Part shown: positions 24,094 to 31,266 of the stretch, piece by piece
Numbering within the stretch: position 1 is the first letter of the stretch
Layout of the letters: each line of letters starts with the position of its first letter
Source: Streptomyces sp. MH60
GTDB taxonomy: Bacteria; Actinomycetota; Actinomycetes; Streptomycetales; Streptomycetaceae
DNA length: 36,349 nt
Assembly (NCBI RefSeq): GCF_002939385.1
Contig: NZ_MULI01000072.1
Location: 1-36,349 of the forward strand
Direction: 5' to 3'
Notes under the pieces: model-generated
Seen by the model: the letters and a program-made list of their open reading frames with translations, nothing else
The model's database searches: none
Told to the model about the DNA's origin: nothing
Made by a program: the position numbers and the translations under genes

Positions 24094-25371
24094 ATGTCAG
24101 TCGCCGGACTCAGACGTGCCGCGCGCGAAACCGTCTCCGGACTTCCCCGCGAGTTCTGGTGGCTGTGGACCAGCACCCTGGTCAACCGGCTCGGTGCCTT
24201 CGTCGCCACCTTCATGGCGCTGTACCTCACCATCGACCGCGGCTACTCCGCCTCGTACGCCGGTCTGGTCGCCGCGCTGCACGGGCTCGGCGGGGTCATC
24301 TCCTCGCTGGGCGCCGGGGTGATGACCGACCGGCTGGGGCGGCGGCCGACGCTGCTCGTCGCCCAGGCCTCCACGGCCGTGTCCGTCGCGCTGCTCGGCT
24401 TCATGCGGGACCCGGTGGCCATCGCCGCCGTCGCCTTCCTGGTCGGCATGGCGAGCAACGCCTCCCGGCCGGCGGTGCAGGCGATGATGGCGGACATCGT
24501 GCGGCCGGAGGACCGTATCCGGGCGTTCTCGCTCAACTACTGGGCGATCAACCTCGGCTTCGCGATCTCCTCCATGGCGGCCGGGTTCATCGCCGAGGTC
24601 AGCTATCTCGCCGGGTTCCTGATCGAGGCCGGGATGACGCTCGTCTGCGCCGTGCTCGTCTTCGTGAAGCTGCCCGAGTCGCGGCCCCGGCAGGAGAAGA
24701 CCGCCGACACTCTGGGCGAGGAACCGGTCGTCTCCCTGTGGACCGTGCTGCGCGACGGGCGGTACATGAGCGTCGTCGGGCTGTCCTTCCTCGTCGCCGT
24801 GATCTTCCAACAGGGGTACCTGGGGCTGCCGGTCGCCATGGGCGAGGCCGGGTTCACGCCCGCGGACTTCGGGCTGGCCATCGCCGTCAACGGCGTCCTG
24901 ATCGTCGTCCTTCAGATTCCCGTCACGCGGTTCATCGAGCATCGCGATCCGCGGCTGCTGCTCGTCGGATCGTCGCTGCTGGCCGGGTACGGCTTCGGGC
25001 TCACCGCGTTCGCCGGGACGGTCGGCGTCTTCGCCCTCACCGTGTGCGTGTGGACGCTGGCCGAGATCGTCAACGCGCCGACCCAGACCGGGCTCGTCGT
25101 CCGCCTCTCCCCCGTGCACGGGCGCGGGCGCTACCAGGGCATGTACACCATGTCCTGGTCGGTCGCCGCCCTCGTCGCCCCGCTGATGTCCGGGTTCGTC
25201 ATCGACCGCTGGGGCGCCGAGTGGCTGTGGGGCATCTGCGCCGTCGTCGGCACGGTGGCGGCGGCCGGGTACGGGTGGCTCATGCGCGGCCTGCCGGACG
25301 ACGACGAGGGACCGGTCGCCCAGGATTCGTCCGTGGCCCCCGCGCCCCGGGTCGACGCCGGCGCCGTCTGA
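24094..25371 (+). CDS. MFS transporter (probable multidrug or metabolite exporter)
   Basis: 425 residues, ATG 24094 with GGGGGAA upstream. Twelve hydrophobic segments can be counted; the MFS motif A GVMTDRLGRRPT lies at 75-86 between segments 2 and 3. The cytoplasmic loop about 200-225 is charged, and the C-terminal tail (about 405-425) is soluble. Layout and length fit drug:H+ antiporter-type exporters (MdtH/YceL-like); substrate unknown. It converges, with a 13-nt gap, on the DUF2000 gene. Confidence 0.88.
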   Translation: MSVAGLRRAARETVSGLPREFWWLWTSTLVNRLGAFVATFMALYLTIDRGYSASYAGLVAALHGLGGVISSLGAGVMTDRLGRRPTLLVAQASTAVSVALLGFMRDPVAIAAVAFLVGMASNASRPAVQAMMADIVRPEDRIRAFSLNYWAINLGFAISSMAAGFIAEVSYLAGFLIEAGMTLVCAVLVFVKLPESRPRQEKTADTLGEEPVVSLWTVLRDGRYMSVVGLSFLVAVIFQQGYLGLPVAMGEAGFTPADFGLAIAVNGVLIVVLQIPVTRFIEHRDPRLLLVGSSLLAGYGFGLTAFAGTVGVFALTVCVWTLAEIVNAPTQTGLVVRLSPVHGRGRYQGMYTMSWSVAALVAPLMSGFVIDRWGAEWLWGICAVVGTVAAAGYGWLMRGLPDDDEGPVAQDSSVAPAPRVDAGAV

Positions 25372-25384
25372 TCCCGTCGCGCGC

Positions 25385-25837
25385 TCACGGGTGCATCCGC
25401 GCCCCCTTCAGCACCTTGTCCACCGCGTTCTTCGGGCCGTACACCGCGAGGCCCACCAGGTCCAGGTCCGTCGTCCCCACGGCCCGTACCGCCGCCCGGT
25501 TGTCGCGGTCGTTGCCCGTGGTGAAGAGGTCGGACGTGAAGAGGGCGCGGGGCAGGGCGCGCGACAGCGCACGCGCGTGGGCGGTGGTCAGGGTCTCCTT
25601 CGTGCCCTCGAAGACCAGTACCGGCTGGCGGAACATCGGCAGGTAGCCGACGGCGTCCGCGTCCTCGTACGGCTCTCCGATCACCTCGGGGAACTGCTTG
25701 CCCAGGCCGCTGACCAGGAACGCCGTGACGTTGAGGCGCTGCCAGGTCTCCAGGTCCTCGCGCAGCAGTACGGCGATCTTGGTGTCGAAGCGGACGGGGG
25801 CCTCGGGAGTCCCGGGGGCTGTTTCGTGCGTGCTCAT
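25385..25837 (-). CDS. DUF2000-family protein
   Basis: 150 residues from ATG 25837; the frame is open to 25903, but the extra N-terminus reads back over the divergent promoter. Family-like blocks: FDTKIAVLLREDLETWQRLNVTAFLVSGLGKQ and YLPMFRQPVLVFEG. The fold is related to peptidyl-tRNA hydrolase II, but activity is unproven. Divergent from the AraC regulator at 25887 with only 49 nt between starts, so the regulator probably controls it. CAGTCT lies 6 nt before the ATG and could be a weak leaderless -10. Confidence 0.8.
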   Translation of the reverse strand: MSTHETAPGTPEAPVRFDTKIAVLLREDLETWQRLNVTAFLVSGLGKQFPEVIGEPYEDADAVGYLPMFRQPVLVFEGTKETLTTAHARALSRALPRALFTSDLFTTGNDRDNRAAVRAVGTTDLDLVGLAVYGPKNAVDKVLKGARMHP

Positions 25838-25874
25838 ACGGTGAGACTGCCGACGCACACCCCGCCCGGTCTTG

Positions 25875-25880
25875 TACGTT
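25875..25880 (+). promoter_or_regulatory. -10 TACGTT at leaderless spacing for the AraC gene at 25887
   Basis: TACGTT, TTTTGC (6 nt), ATG. No ribosome site. Confidence 0.55.
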
Positions 25881-25886
25881 TTTTGC

Positions 25887-26714
25887 ATGGCCCGCCAGCG
25901 CAACGACCAGGGGAAGGACCAGCGGAACGTCTCCGCCTGGCGCCCCCGCGTCCCGGGCGTCGTCGAGGTCTTCCACGCCCACTACACCGAGTACGCCTAT
26001 CCGATGCACGTCCACGACGCCTGGACGCTGCTCATCGTCGACGACGGCGCCGTGCGGTACGACCTGGACCGGCACGAGCACGGGACTCCGCACGACACGG
26101 TGTCGCTGCTGCCGCCGCACGTGCCGCACAACGGCTCCCCGGCGACACCGGACGGCTTCCGCAAGCGCGTCCTGTACCTGGACGCCTCCCGGCTGGGCGA
26201 CGAGCTGATCGGACCCGCCGTGGACGCGCCCGACCTGCCCGACCCGGTGCTGCGGCGGCGGGTCGGGCAGCTGCACGCCGCGCTCGCGCTGCCCGGTGAC
26301 GAGCTGGAGGCGGAGAGCCGGCTGACACTGATCGGCGAGCGGCTGCGCACCCATCTGCGCCCCGGGGGCGACGGAGGCCCCGCTCGCCGGGACCCCGTAC
26401 TCGCCCGGCGATTGCGGGAGTTGCTCGACGAGCGGGTCGTCCCGGGGATCGGGCTGGCGGAGGCCGCCTCACTCGTGCCCGCCCATCCGGCGCATCTGGT
26501 ACGGGCGTTCAGCGGCGCCTACGGCATCGCGCCGCACCAGTACCTGATGTCCCGCCGGGTCGACCGGGCCCGGCGGCTGCTGCTCGCCGGGCGGTCCCCG
26601 GCGGACGTGGCCGGTGCCACCGGTTTCTACGACCAGGCCCATCTGACCCGGCACTTCAAGCGGTTGGTGGGGGTCACTCCGGGGCGGTACCGGGCGAGCG
26701 GCGCCCGGAGCTGA
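25887..26714 (+). CDS. AraC-family transcriptional regulator with cupin sensor domain
   Basis: 275 residues from ATG 25887 (an earlier ATG at 25872 lies inside the -10 region). The N-terminal cupin arm holds His41/His43 (MHVHDAW) and LLPPHVPHNG. The C-terminal double helix-turn-helix (about 175-275) has IGLAEAASLVPAHPAHLVRAFSGAYGIAPHQYL and the conserved FYDQAHLTRHFKRLVGVTPGRYR end. It is likely to control the divergent DUF2000 gene and itself. Inducer unknown. Confidence 0.9.
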   Translation: MARQRNDQGKDQRNVSAWRPRVPGVVEVFHAHYTEYAYPMHVHDAWTLLIVDDGAVRYDLDRHEHGTPHDTVSLLPPHVPHNGSPATPDGFRKRVLYLDASRLGDELIGPAVDAPDLPDPVLRRRVGQLHAALALPGDELEAESRLTLIGERLRTHLRPGGDGGPARRDPVLARRLRELLDERVVPGIGLAEAASLVPAHPAHLVRAFSGAYGIAPHQYLMSRRVDRARRLLLAGRSPADVAGATGFYDQAHLTRHFKRLVGVTPGRYRASGARS

Positions 26715-26730
26715 GCCGTCCGAGACCGGA

Positions 26731-27237
26731 TCAGTCGCCGGAGCGCTCGATCAGGTGCTGGAACGCCTCCAGGTTCCGCGTCGACTCCCCGCGCGAGGTC
26801 CGCCACTCGTACTCCTTGCGGATGGCGGAGGCGAAGCCCAGCTCCAGCAGGGTGTTGAAGGCGCCGTCGGCGGCTTCGAGGACCTGGCCGAGGAGGCGGT
26901 CGATCTCGTCGGGGGTGACGGCGGCCAGGGGGAGTTTCGCGGTGAGGTAGATGTCGCCGAGGCGGTCGACGGCGTACCCGATGCCGTAGAGCTTGAGGTT
27001 GCGTTCCAGCAGCCAGCGGTGGACGGCCGGTTCGTTCTCGTCGGGGTGGCGGATGACGAAGGCGTTGAGGGAGAGCGAGTGCCGGCCGAGGAGGAGGGAG
27101 ACGGTCGTCGACAGCTTGCGGGTGCCGGGGAGCTTGACGACGTAGGTGCCGGGTTCCGGGCTCTCCCACTCCAGGTCGGCGTCCTTCAGCGCCCCCTCCA
27201 GGACCTGCGCTGCCTTCTGCTGTGGTGCCTCAGCCAT
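26731..27237 (-). CDS. YbjN / type III secretion chaperone-fold protein
   Basis: 168 residues from ATG 27237. The central region (TYVVKLPGTRKLSTTVSLLLGRHSLSLNAFVIRHPDENEPAVHRWLLERNL) has the alternating beta pattern of YbjN-domain proteins; the family is a small alpha/beta fold of unclear role. The start overlaps the end of mshA by 8 nt, and the pair is conserved in Streptomyces as I remember it, so co-translation with mshA is likely. A role linked to mycothiol is not shown. Confidence 0.8.
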   Translation of the reverse strand: MAEAPQQKAAQVLEGALKDADLEWESPEPGTYVVKLPGTRKLSTTVSLLLGRHSLSLNAFVIRHPDENEPAVHRWLLERNLKLYGIGYAVDRLGDIYLTAKLPLAAVTPDEIDRLLGQVLEAADGAFNTLLELGFASAIRKEYEWRTSRGESTRNLEAFQHLIERSGD

Positions 27238-28603
27238 GGTGCGAGCGTACGCGACGGCGGTGCGCCTGGATCGCGGCCGTGTAGACGTCGGCGGTGGTGG
27301 CGGCGGCGCTGTCCCAGCCGAAGGACTGGGCGTGCCGGGCCGCGGCGTCGCCCATGCGGGGCGTCAGCTCGGGATTGTCGGCGAAATCGCGCAGTACGCG
27401 CGCGTAGGCGGCGGGATCGTGGCCGTGGACGAGGCGGCCGGTGTGTCCGTCGCGCACCGCGACCGGGAGCCCGCCCACCGCGGCGGCGAGCACCGGCGTA
27501 CCGGCCGCCTGGGCCTCTATGGCGACCAGGCCGAACGACTCGCTGTAGGACGGCATGACCAGCACGGACGCGGCCCGGAACCAGTCGGCGAGCTGTTCCT
27601 GGTCGACGGGCGGGCGGAAGCGCACCACGTCGGCGATGCCGAGCCGCGCGGCGAGCTTCTGCAGCCCCTCCGGCTTGGCGAGGCCGCTGCCGCTGGGGCC
27701 GCCGACGACGGGCACGACGATGCGGGAGCGCAGCTCGGGGCACTCGTCGAGGAGTACGGCGACGGCGCGCAGCAGGACGTCCGGCGCCTTCAGGGGCTGT
27801 ATGCGGCCCGCGAAGAGCGGGATCAGCGCGTCCTGGGGCAGGCCGAGACGGGACCGGGCGGCGGCGCGGGCGTTCCCGTGCTGTCCCGGGCCGGGTACGC
27901 GGCCCTTGGGGAAGGGGCGGAACCGGTCGAGGTTCACGCCGGGGTGGACGACGGCGACCTTGTCGGGGTCGGCGGCGTAGTGGCGGACGAGTTCGTCGGC
28001 CTCCTCGGCCGTGTTGGCGATCAGCCGGTCGGAGGCGGCGACGATCTGGGTCTCGCCGATGACGCGGGCGGCCGGTTCGGGTGTGTCGCCGTCGGCCAGG
28101 TTGGCGTTCTTGACCTTGGCCATGGTGTGCATGGCGTGCACCAGGGGCGCGCCCCAGCGCTGGGCGGCGAGCCAGCCGACGTGGCCGGAGAGCCAGTAGT
28201 GGGAGTGCACCAGGTCGTAGTGGCCGGGGCGGTGGCCGGCCCAGGCCTGCATCACGCCGTGGGTGAAGGCGCAGAGCTGGGCGGGCAGGTCCTCCTTGGC
28301 CAGTCCCTCGTACGGGCCCGCGTCGACGTGCCGGACGAGGACGCCGGGGGCCAGTTCGACGGCGGGCGGGAGGGCGGCGGTGGTCGCCCGGGTGAAGATC
28401 TCGACCTCGATGTTGATCGCGGCGAGGCGCTGTGCCAGCTCCACGATGTAGACGTTCATGCCTCCGGCGTCGCCGGTGCCGGGCTGGTGGAGCGGTGAGG
28501 TGTGCACGGAGAGCATGGCGACGCGGCGGGGCCTGCGCAGCAGCCGGAGCCGCGGGGAAGCCGCCGGTGAGCGACGCCCGAGCCTGCTGACGTACTGGCT
28601 CAC
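27230..28603 (-). CDS. mshA: D-inositol-3-phosphate glycosyltransferase (mycothiol biosynthesis)
   Basis: 457 residues from GTG 28603, with AGGAGG 8 nt upstream; an in-frame start at 28672 would cross the promoter. GT4 (GT-B) features: GGMNVYIVELAQRL (48-61) as the acceptor loop, HSHYWLSG, GRIQPLKAPDVLLRA in the nucleotide domain, and the E-x7-E motif ESFGLVAIE. Reaction: UDP-GlcNAc plus 1L-myo-inositol 3-phosphate to GlcNAc-inositol phosphate, the first step to mycothiol, the main thiol of actinobacteria. A SigR-like promoter lies at 28668-28694. Confidence 0.95.
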   Translation of the reverse strand: MSQYVSRLGRRSPAASPRLRLLRRPRRVAMLSVHTSPLHQPGTGDAGGMNVYIVELAQRLAAINIEVEIFTRATTAALPPAVELAPGVLVRHVDAGPYEGLAKEDLPAQLCAFTHGVMQAWAGHRPGHYDLVHSHYWLSGHVGWLAAQRWGAPLVHAMHTMAKVKNANLADGDTPEPAARVIGETQIVAASDRLIANTAEEADELVRHYAADPDKVAVVHPGVNLDRFRPFPKGRVPGPGQHGNARAAARSRLGLPQDALIPLFAGRIQPLKAPDVLLRAVAVLLDECPELRSRIVVPVVGGPSGSGLAKPEGLQKLAARLGIADVVRFRPPVDQEQLADWFRAASVLVMPSYSESFGLVAIEAQAAGTPVLAAAVGGLPVAVRDGHTGRLVHGHDPAAYARVLRDFADNPELTPRMGDAAARHAQSFGWDSAAATTADVYTAAIQAHRRRVRSHHG

Positions 28604-28667
28604 GAGCCGTTCCTCCTCGCTGCGGGCATGCCGGTCGGAGGACCTGGGATGCCCTCCAAGGGGTGGG

Positions 28668-28694
28668 AACACCGGACGGGCGGTGCTCCATTCC
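28668..28694 (-). promoter_or_regulatory. SigR-type promoter of mshA
   Basis: On the minus strand GGAAT (28690-28694), 19 nt, GTT (28668-28670), close to the SigR consensus GGAAT-N18-GTT. The start would be near 28660, giving a leader of about 57 nt to the GTG. SigR control of mshA after thiol stress is reported in S. coelicolor. Confidence 0.55.
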
Positions 28695-28844
28695 GGTTTT
28701 CCGACCTTTGCCGAATCATTACCGCGTATCGCTCAACCGTTCGAGCCCCGGTCGGGTCCCGGCCGGGGCCGGTGGCGACGGGCGCCCCGCCGTGGCGCGC
28801 GGGTACCCACCACCCTGCGGACGAACGCCGGACGGCCGGCCGCA

Positions 28845-28850
28845 TACCCT
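28845..28850 (+). promoter_or_regulatory. -10 TACCCT, probable (near-)leaderless start for the gene at 28858
   Basis: TACCCT, 7 nt, ATG; no ribosome site. Same hexamer and spacing as at 4313/4326. Confidence 0.45.
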
Positions 28851-28857
28851 CGTAGTC

Positions 28858-29673
28858 ATGCCACCCCGCGCCACCGCCACCCGCCCCGTGGGCACGGTCA
28901 CGCGCGGGACGACGAATCCCAACCGGCTGCGCCGCATGGACCGCTGGATCGCGGCCGTGCACGGCGCCGAACTGCGCCGTGCCGCCGAACCCGTCGCCGT
29001 CGACCTCGGTTACGGCGCGGCCCCCTGGACCGCCGTCGAGCTGCTGCACCGCCTGCGCACGGTCGCGCCCCACGCGCGCGTGGTGGGTGTCGAGATCGAC
29101 CCGGCGCGGGTGGTGGCGGCCCGGCCGTACGCGCGCGCGGGGCTCGACTTTCGGCACGGCGGCTTCGAGGTCCCCGTCTCCCGGCCGCCACTGCTGATCC
29201 GCGCGGCGAACGTGCTGCGCCAGTACGACGAGGACGAGGTCGCCGCCGTCTGGCGGCGGCTGTGCGCGCGGCTCGCGCCGGCGTCGGAGCACTCGCGCGG
29301 CGGGCTCCTGGTCGAGGGCACGTGCGACGAGATCGGACGCCGGCACGTGTGGGTGGCGCTCGGTCCCGAGGGGCCGCGCACGGTCACCTTCGCGACCCGG
29401 CTCGGCTCGCTGGTCCTCCCCTCCGACCTGGCCGAACGGCTGCCGAAGGCGCTCATCCACCGCAACGTCCCGGGCGAGCCCGTGCACGCCTTCCTGCGCG
29501 ACTTCGACCGCGCCTGGGCCGCCGCCGCGCCCTACGCCTCCTACGGCGCCCGGCAGCGCTGGATGAGGGCCGTGCGGGACCTGACGGCCGACTGGCCGGT
29601 GACGGACGGGCCGGTGCGGTGGCGGCAGGGCGAAGTGACGGTGCGGTGGGAGGCGTTGGCGCCCCGCGCGTGA
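28858..29673 (+). CDS. Class I SAM-dependent methyltransferase
   Basis: 271 residues. The glycine-rich motif I reads VAVDLGYGAAPWTAVELL (about 46-63), followed by motif II acidic residue in VVGVEIDPARV (about 75-85) and a motif IV-like IRAANVLRQYDEDEV. The nearly complete Rossmann methyltransferase core is small; the rest has no family I recognise, so the substrate is open. Divergent from mshA with 254 nt between starts. Confidence 0.78.
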   Translation: MPPRATATRPVGTVTRGTTNPNRLRRMDRWIAAVHGAELRRAAEPVAVDLGYGAAPWTAVELLHRLRTVAPHARVVGVEIDPARVVAARPYARAGLDFRHGGFEVPVSRPPLLIRAANVLRQYDEDEVAAVWRRLCARLAPASEHSRGGLLVEGTCDEIGRRHVWVALGPEGPRTVTFATRLGSLVLPSDLAERLPKALIHRNVPGEPVHAFLRDFDRAWAAAAPYASYGARQRWMRAVRDLTADWPVTDGPVRWRQGEVTVRWEALAPRA

Positions 29674-29843
29674 ACCGCCGGCACCGGCACGGACGCGGAA
29701 CGATCTCCGTGCGGCGTTCGTCACACATCACGGGAAGCGGCCGACGGAAGGCAGCGACGGGAAGCGATCGCGAGGAAGCGGGAGGAAAGCACGGCCTCTG
29801 TCGCTTTCCGCGCCGACGTGGCACGATCCCCCGAGCGACCTAT

Positions 29844-29859
29844 GTTACTGACGGTTAAC
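29844..29859 (+). promoter_or_regulatory. GTTACT-n4-GTTAAC direct repeat, possible MtrA site
   Basis: GTTACT (29844-29849) and GTTAAC (29854-29859), a 10-nt period, 18 nt before the NlpC/P60 start. It resembles the repeated GTWAC-type sites of the actinobacterial MtrA regulator, which controls cell-wall hydrolases. Confidence 0.35.
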
Positions 29860-29876
29860 CAGTTTGGGGGCGAGGT

Positions 29877-30995
29877 ATGCGCGCGGGGACACGTGGCTTG
29901 ACGACCGCTGCCGTGACCGTGGTCTGCGCGATCACCGTGCTGGCGGCACCGGGCACGGCGTTCGCGGACCCGGGCCCCTCGTCGTCGCCCTCACCGTCGG
30001 CGTCGGCCGGCGCCCCGGCCGTCACGCCCGACAAGGACCTGGAAGCCGTACGCAAGAAGCTCGACAAGCTCTACCGCGCGGCGGCCTCGGCCACGGAGGA
30101 GTACAACGCCGCCGAGGAGAAGGCCGAGAAGCAGAACGCCGAGATCGTCGAGCTGGCCAAGAAGATCGTCAAGGGCCAGGAGAAGCTGGACGGGCTGAAG
30201 GACCGCGCCGGAGCCGCGGCCCGCGCCCAGTACCGCACCGGCGGCCTGCCCGACGGGGCCAAGCTGGTGCTGAGCGACGACCCCGAGGACTTCCTCGACG
30301 GCACCGGCCGGGTGATCCAGGGCCACCGGGCCACCAAGGGCCTGCTCGGCGAGCTGACCCGCGCCCAGGAGGACCTGAAGACCTACGCGGCGGACGCCTC
30401 CGCCCGCTTGACGGAGCTGGAGGCGAACCGCAAGGCCAAGGCCACCGCCCAGAAGAAGATCGAGAAGCAGATCGCGGCGGCCGAGCAGCTGGAGTCCGCG
30501 CTGGAGAAGGAGGAGAAGGAGCGCCTCGCCCGGCTGGAGCGGGAGGCGCAGGCCAAGGCCCAGACCGCCTGGCTCGACTCCGGCATCCTCAAGGACCTCG
30601 ACACCGAGGCGACCGAGCGGGGCCGCAAGGCGGTCGAGTACGCCACCGCCCAGATCGGCAAGCCGTACCAGTGGGGCGCCGAGGGCCCGAAGTCCTACGA
30701 CTGCTCCGGCCTGACCTCGCAGGCCTGGGTGTCGGCCGGGCAGGCGATCCCCCGTACCTCGCAGCAGCAGTGGAAGCAGCTCAGGCACGTCGACATCGAG
30801 GACATGCGCCCCGGCGACCTGATCATCTACTTCGACGACGCCAGCCACGTCGGCATGTACGTCGGTGACGGCTCCGTCGTGCACGCTCCGCGCCCCGGGC
30901 GCTCGATCACCATCGCCGGCGCGGGCTCGATGCCGATCCTCGGCGTGGTCCGGCCGGACACGGCCCCGGAGCAGACGCCCGCACCCAAGGGGTGA
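29877..30995 (+). CDS. Secreted NlpC/P60 peptidoglycan endopeptidase
   Basis: 372 residues. A signal peptide ending AFA (cleavage after about residue 30) is followed by a Pro/Ser linker, a long coiled coil (about 52-240, Lys/Glu/Ala-rich) and an NlpC/P60 domain (about 255-372). Catalytic triad Cys276 (YDCSGL), His324 (ASHVGMYVG) and His336. The family cuts D-Glu-(m)DAP peptide bonds in cell-wall stem peptides (RipA/RpfI-like layout) during growth, septation or spore germination. The coiled coil usually holds the enzyme in check or binds partners. GGGGGCGAGG precedes the ATG. Confidence 0.93.
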   Translation: MRAGTRGLTTAAVTVVCAITVLAAPGTAFADPGPSSSPSPSASAGAPAVTPDKDLEAVRKKLDKLYRAAASATEEYNAAEEKAEKQNAEIVELAKKIVKGQEKLDGLKDRAGAAARAQYRTGGLPDGAKLVLSDDPEDFLDGTGRVIQGHRATKGLLGELTRAQEDLKTYAADASARLTELEANRKAKATAQKKIEKQIAAAEQLESALEKEEKERLARLEREAQAKAQTAWLDSGILKDLDTEATERGRKAVEYATAQIGKPYQWGAEGPKSYDCSGLTSQAWVSAGQAIPRTSQQQWKQLRHVDIEDMRPGDLIIYFDDASHVGMYVGDGSVVHAPRPGRSITIAGAGSMPILGVVRPDTAPEQTPAPKG

Positions 30996-30996
30996 C

Positions 30997-31044
30997 GCGG
31001 GCCACGTGACCCGCGCCGGGCGCGTGAGGCGGGCCACGTGACCC
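30997..31044. repeat. Two exact 16-bp copies of GCGGGCCACGTGACCC
   Basis: Copies at 30997-31012 and 31029-31044, starting 32 nt apart (about three helix turns). Each holds CACGTG in a near-palindrome. They lie right after the NlpC/P60 stop, in the 271-bp gap before the PP2C gene. Confidence 0.8.
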
Positions 31045-31194
31045 AGTACACGCCCGGCGCCCCGCCCCGCGTGACGTTCGTCATCCCGGACCCCCGGGCG
31101 AGGTGTCCAACTGCGGGGGATTACGCGGCATATGACAGTGGCCGATGGCCGCCCGACGTGTTCTGGACCATTCCGCAGCGGCGCCGTCACCCGC

Positions 31195-31200
31195 TATGGT
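31195..31200 (+). promoter_or_regulatory. Possible -10 TATGGT of the receiver-PP2C gene
   Basis: TATGGT, 66 nt before the chosen start; only a poor -35 (TTCCGC, 18-nt spacing) is visible. Confidence 0.35.
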
Positions 31201-31266
31201 CCCCGTCGGTGGGTCGAGGTCCCTCGCCCCGCCATGCCCTCGGGGGGAGGGAAGGAAAACAAGACG

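Noticed and set aside
29674..29876. c-di-AMP (ydaO) riboswitch before the NlpC/P60 gene
   Set aside because: Such riboswitches precede some Streptomyces wall hydrolases, but I cannot find its conserved core in this 203-nt gap.
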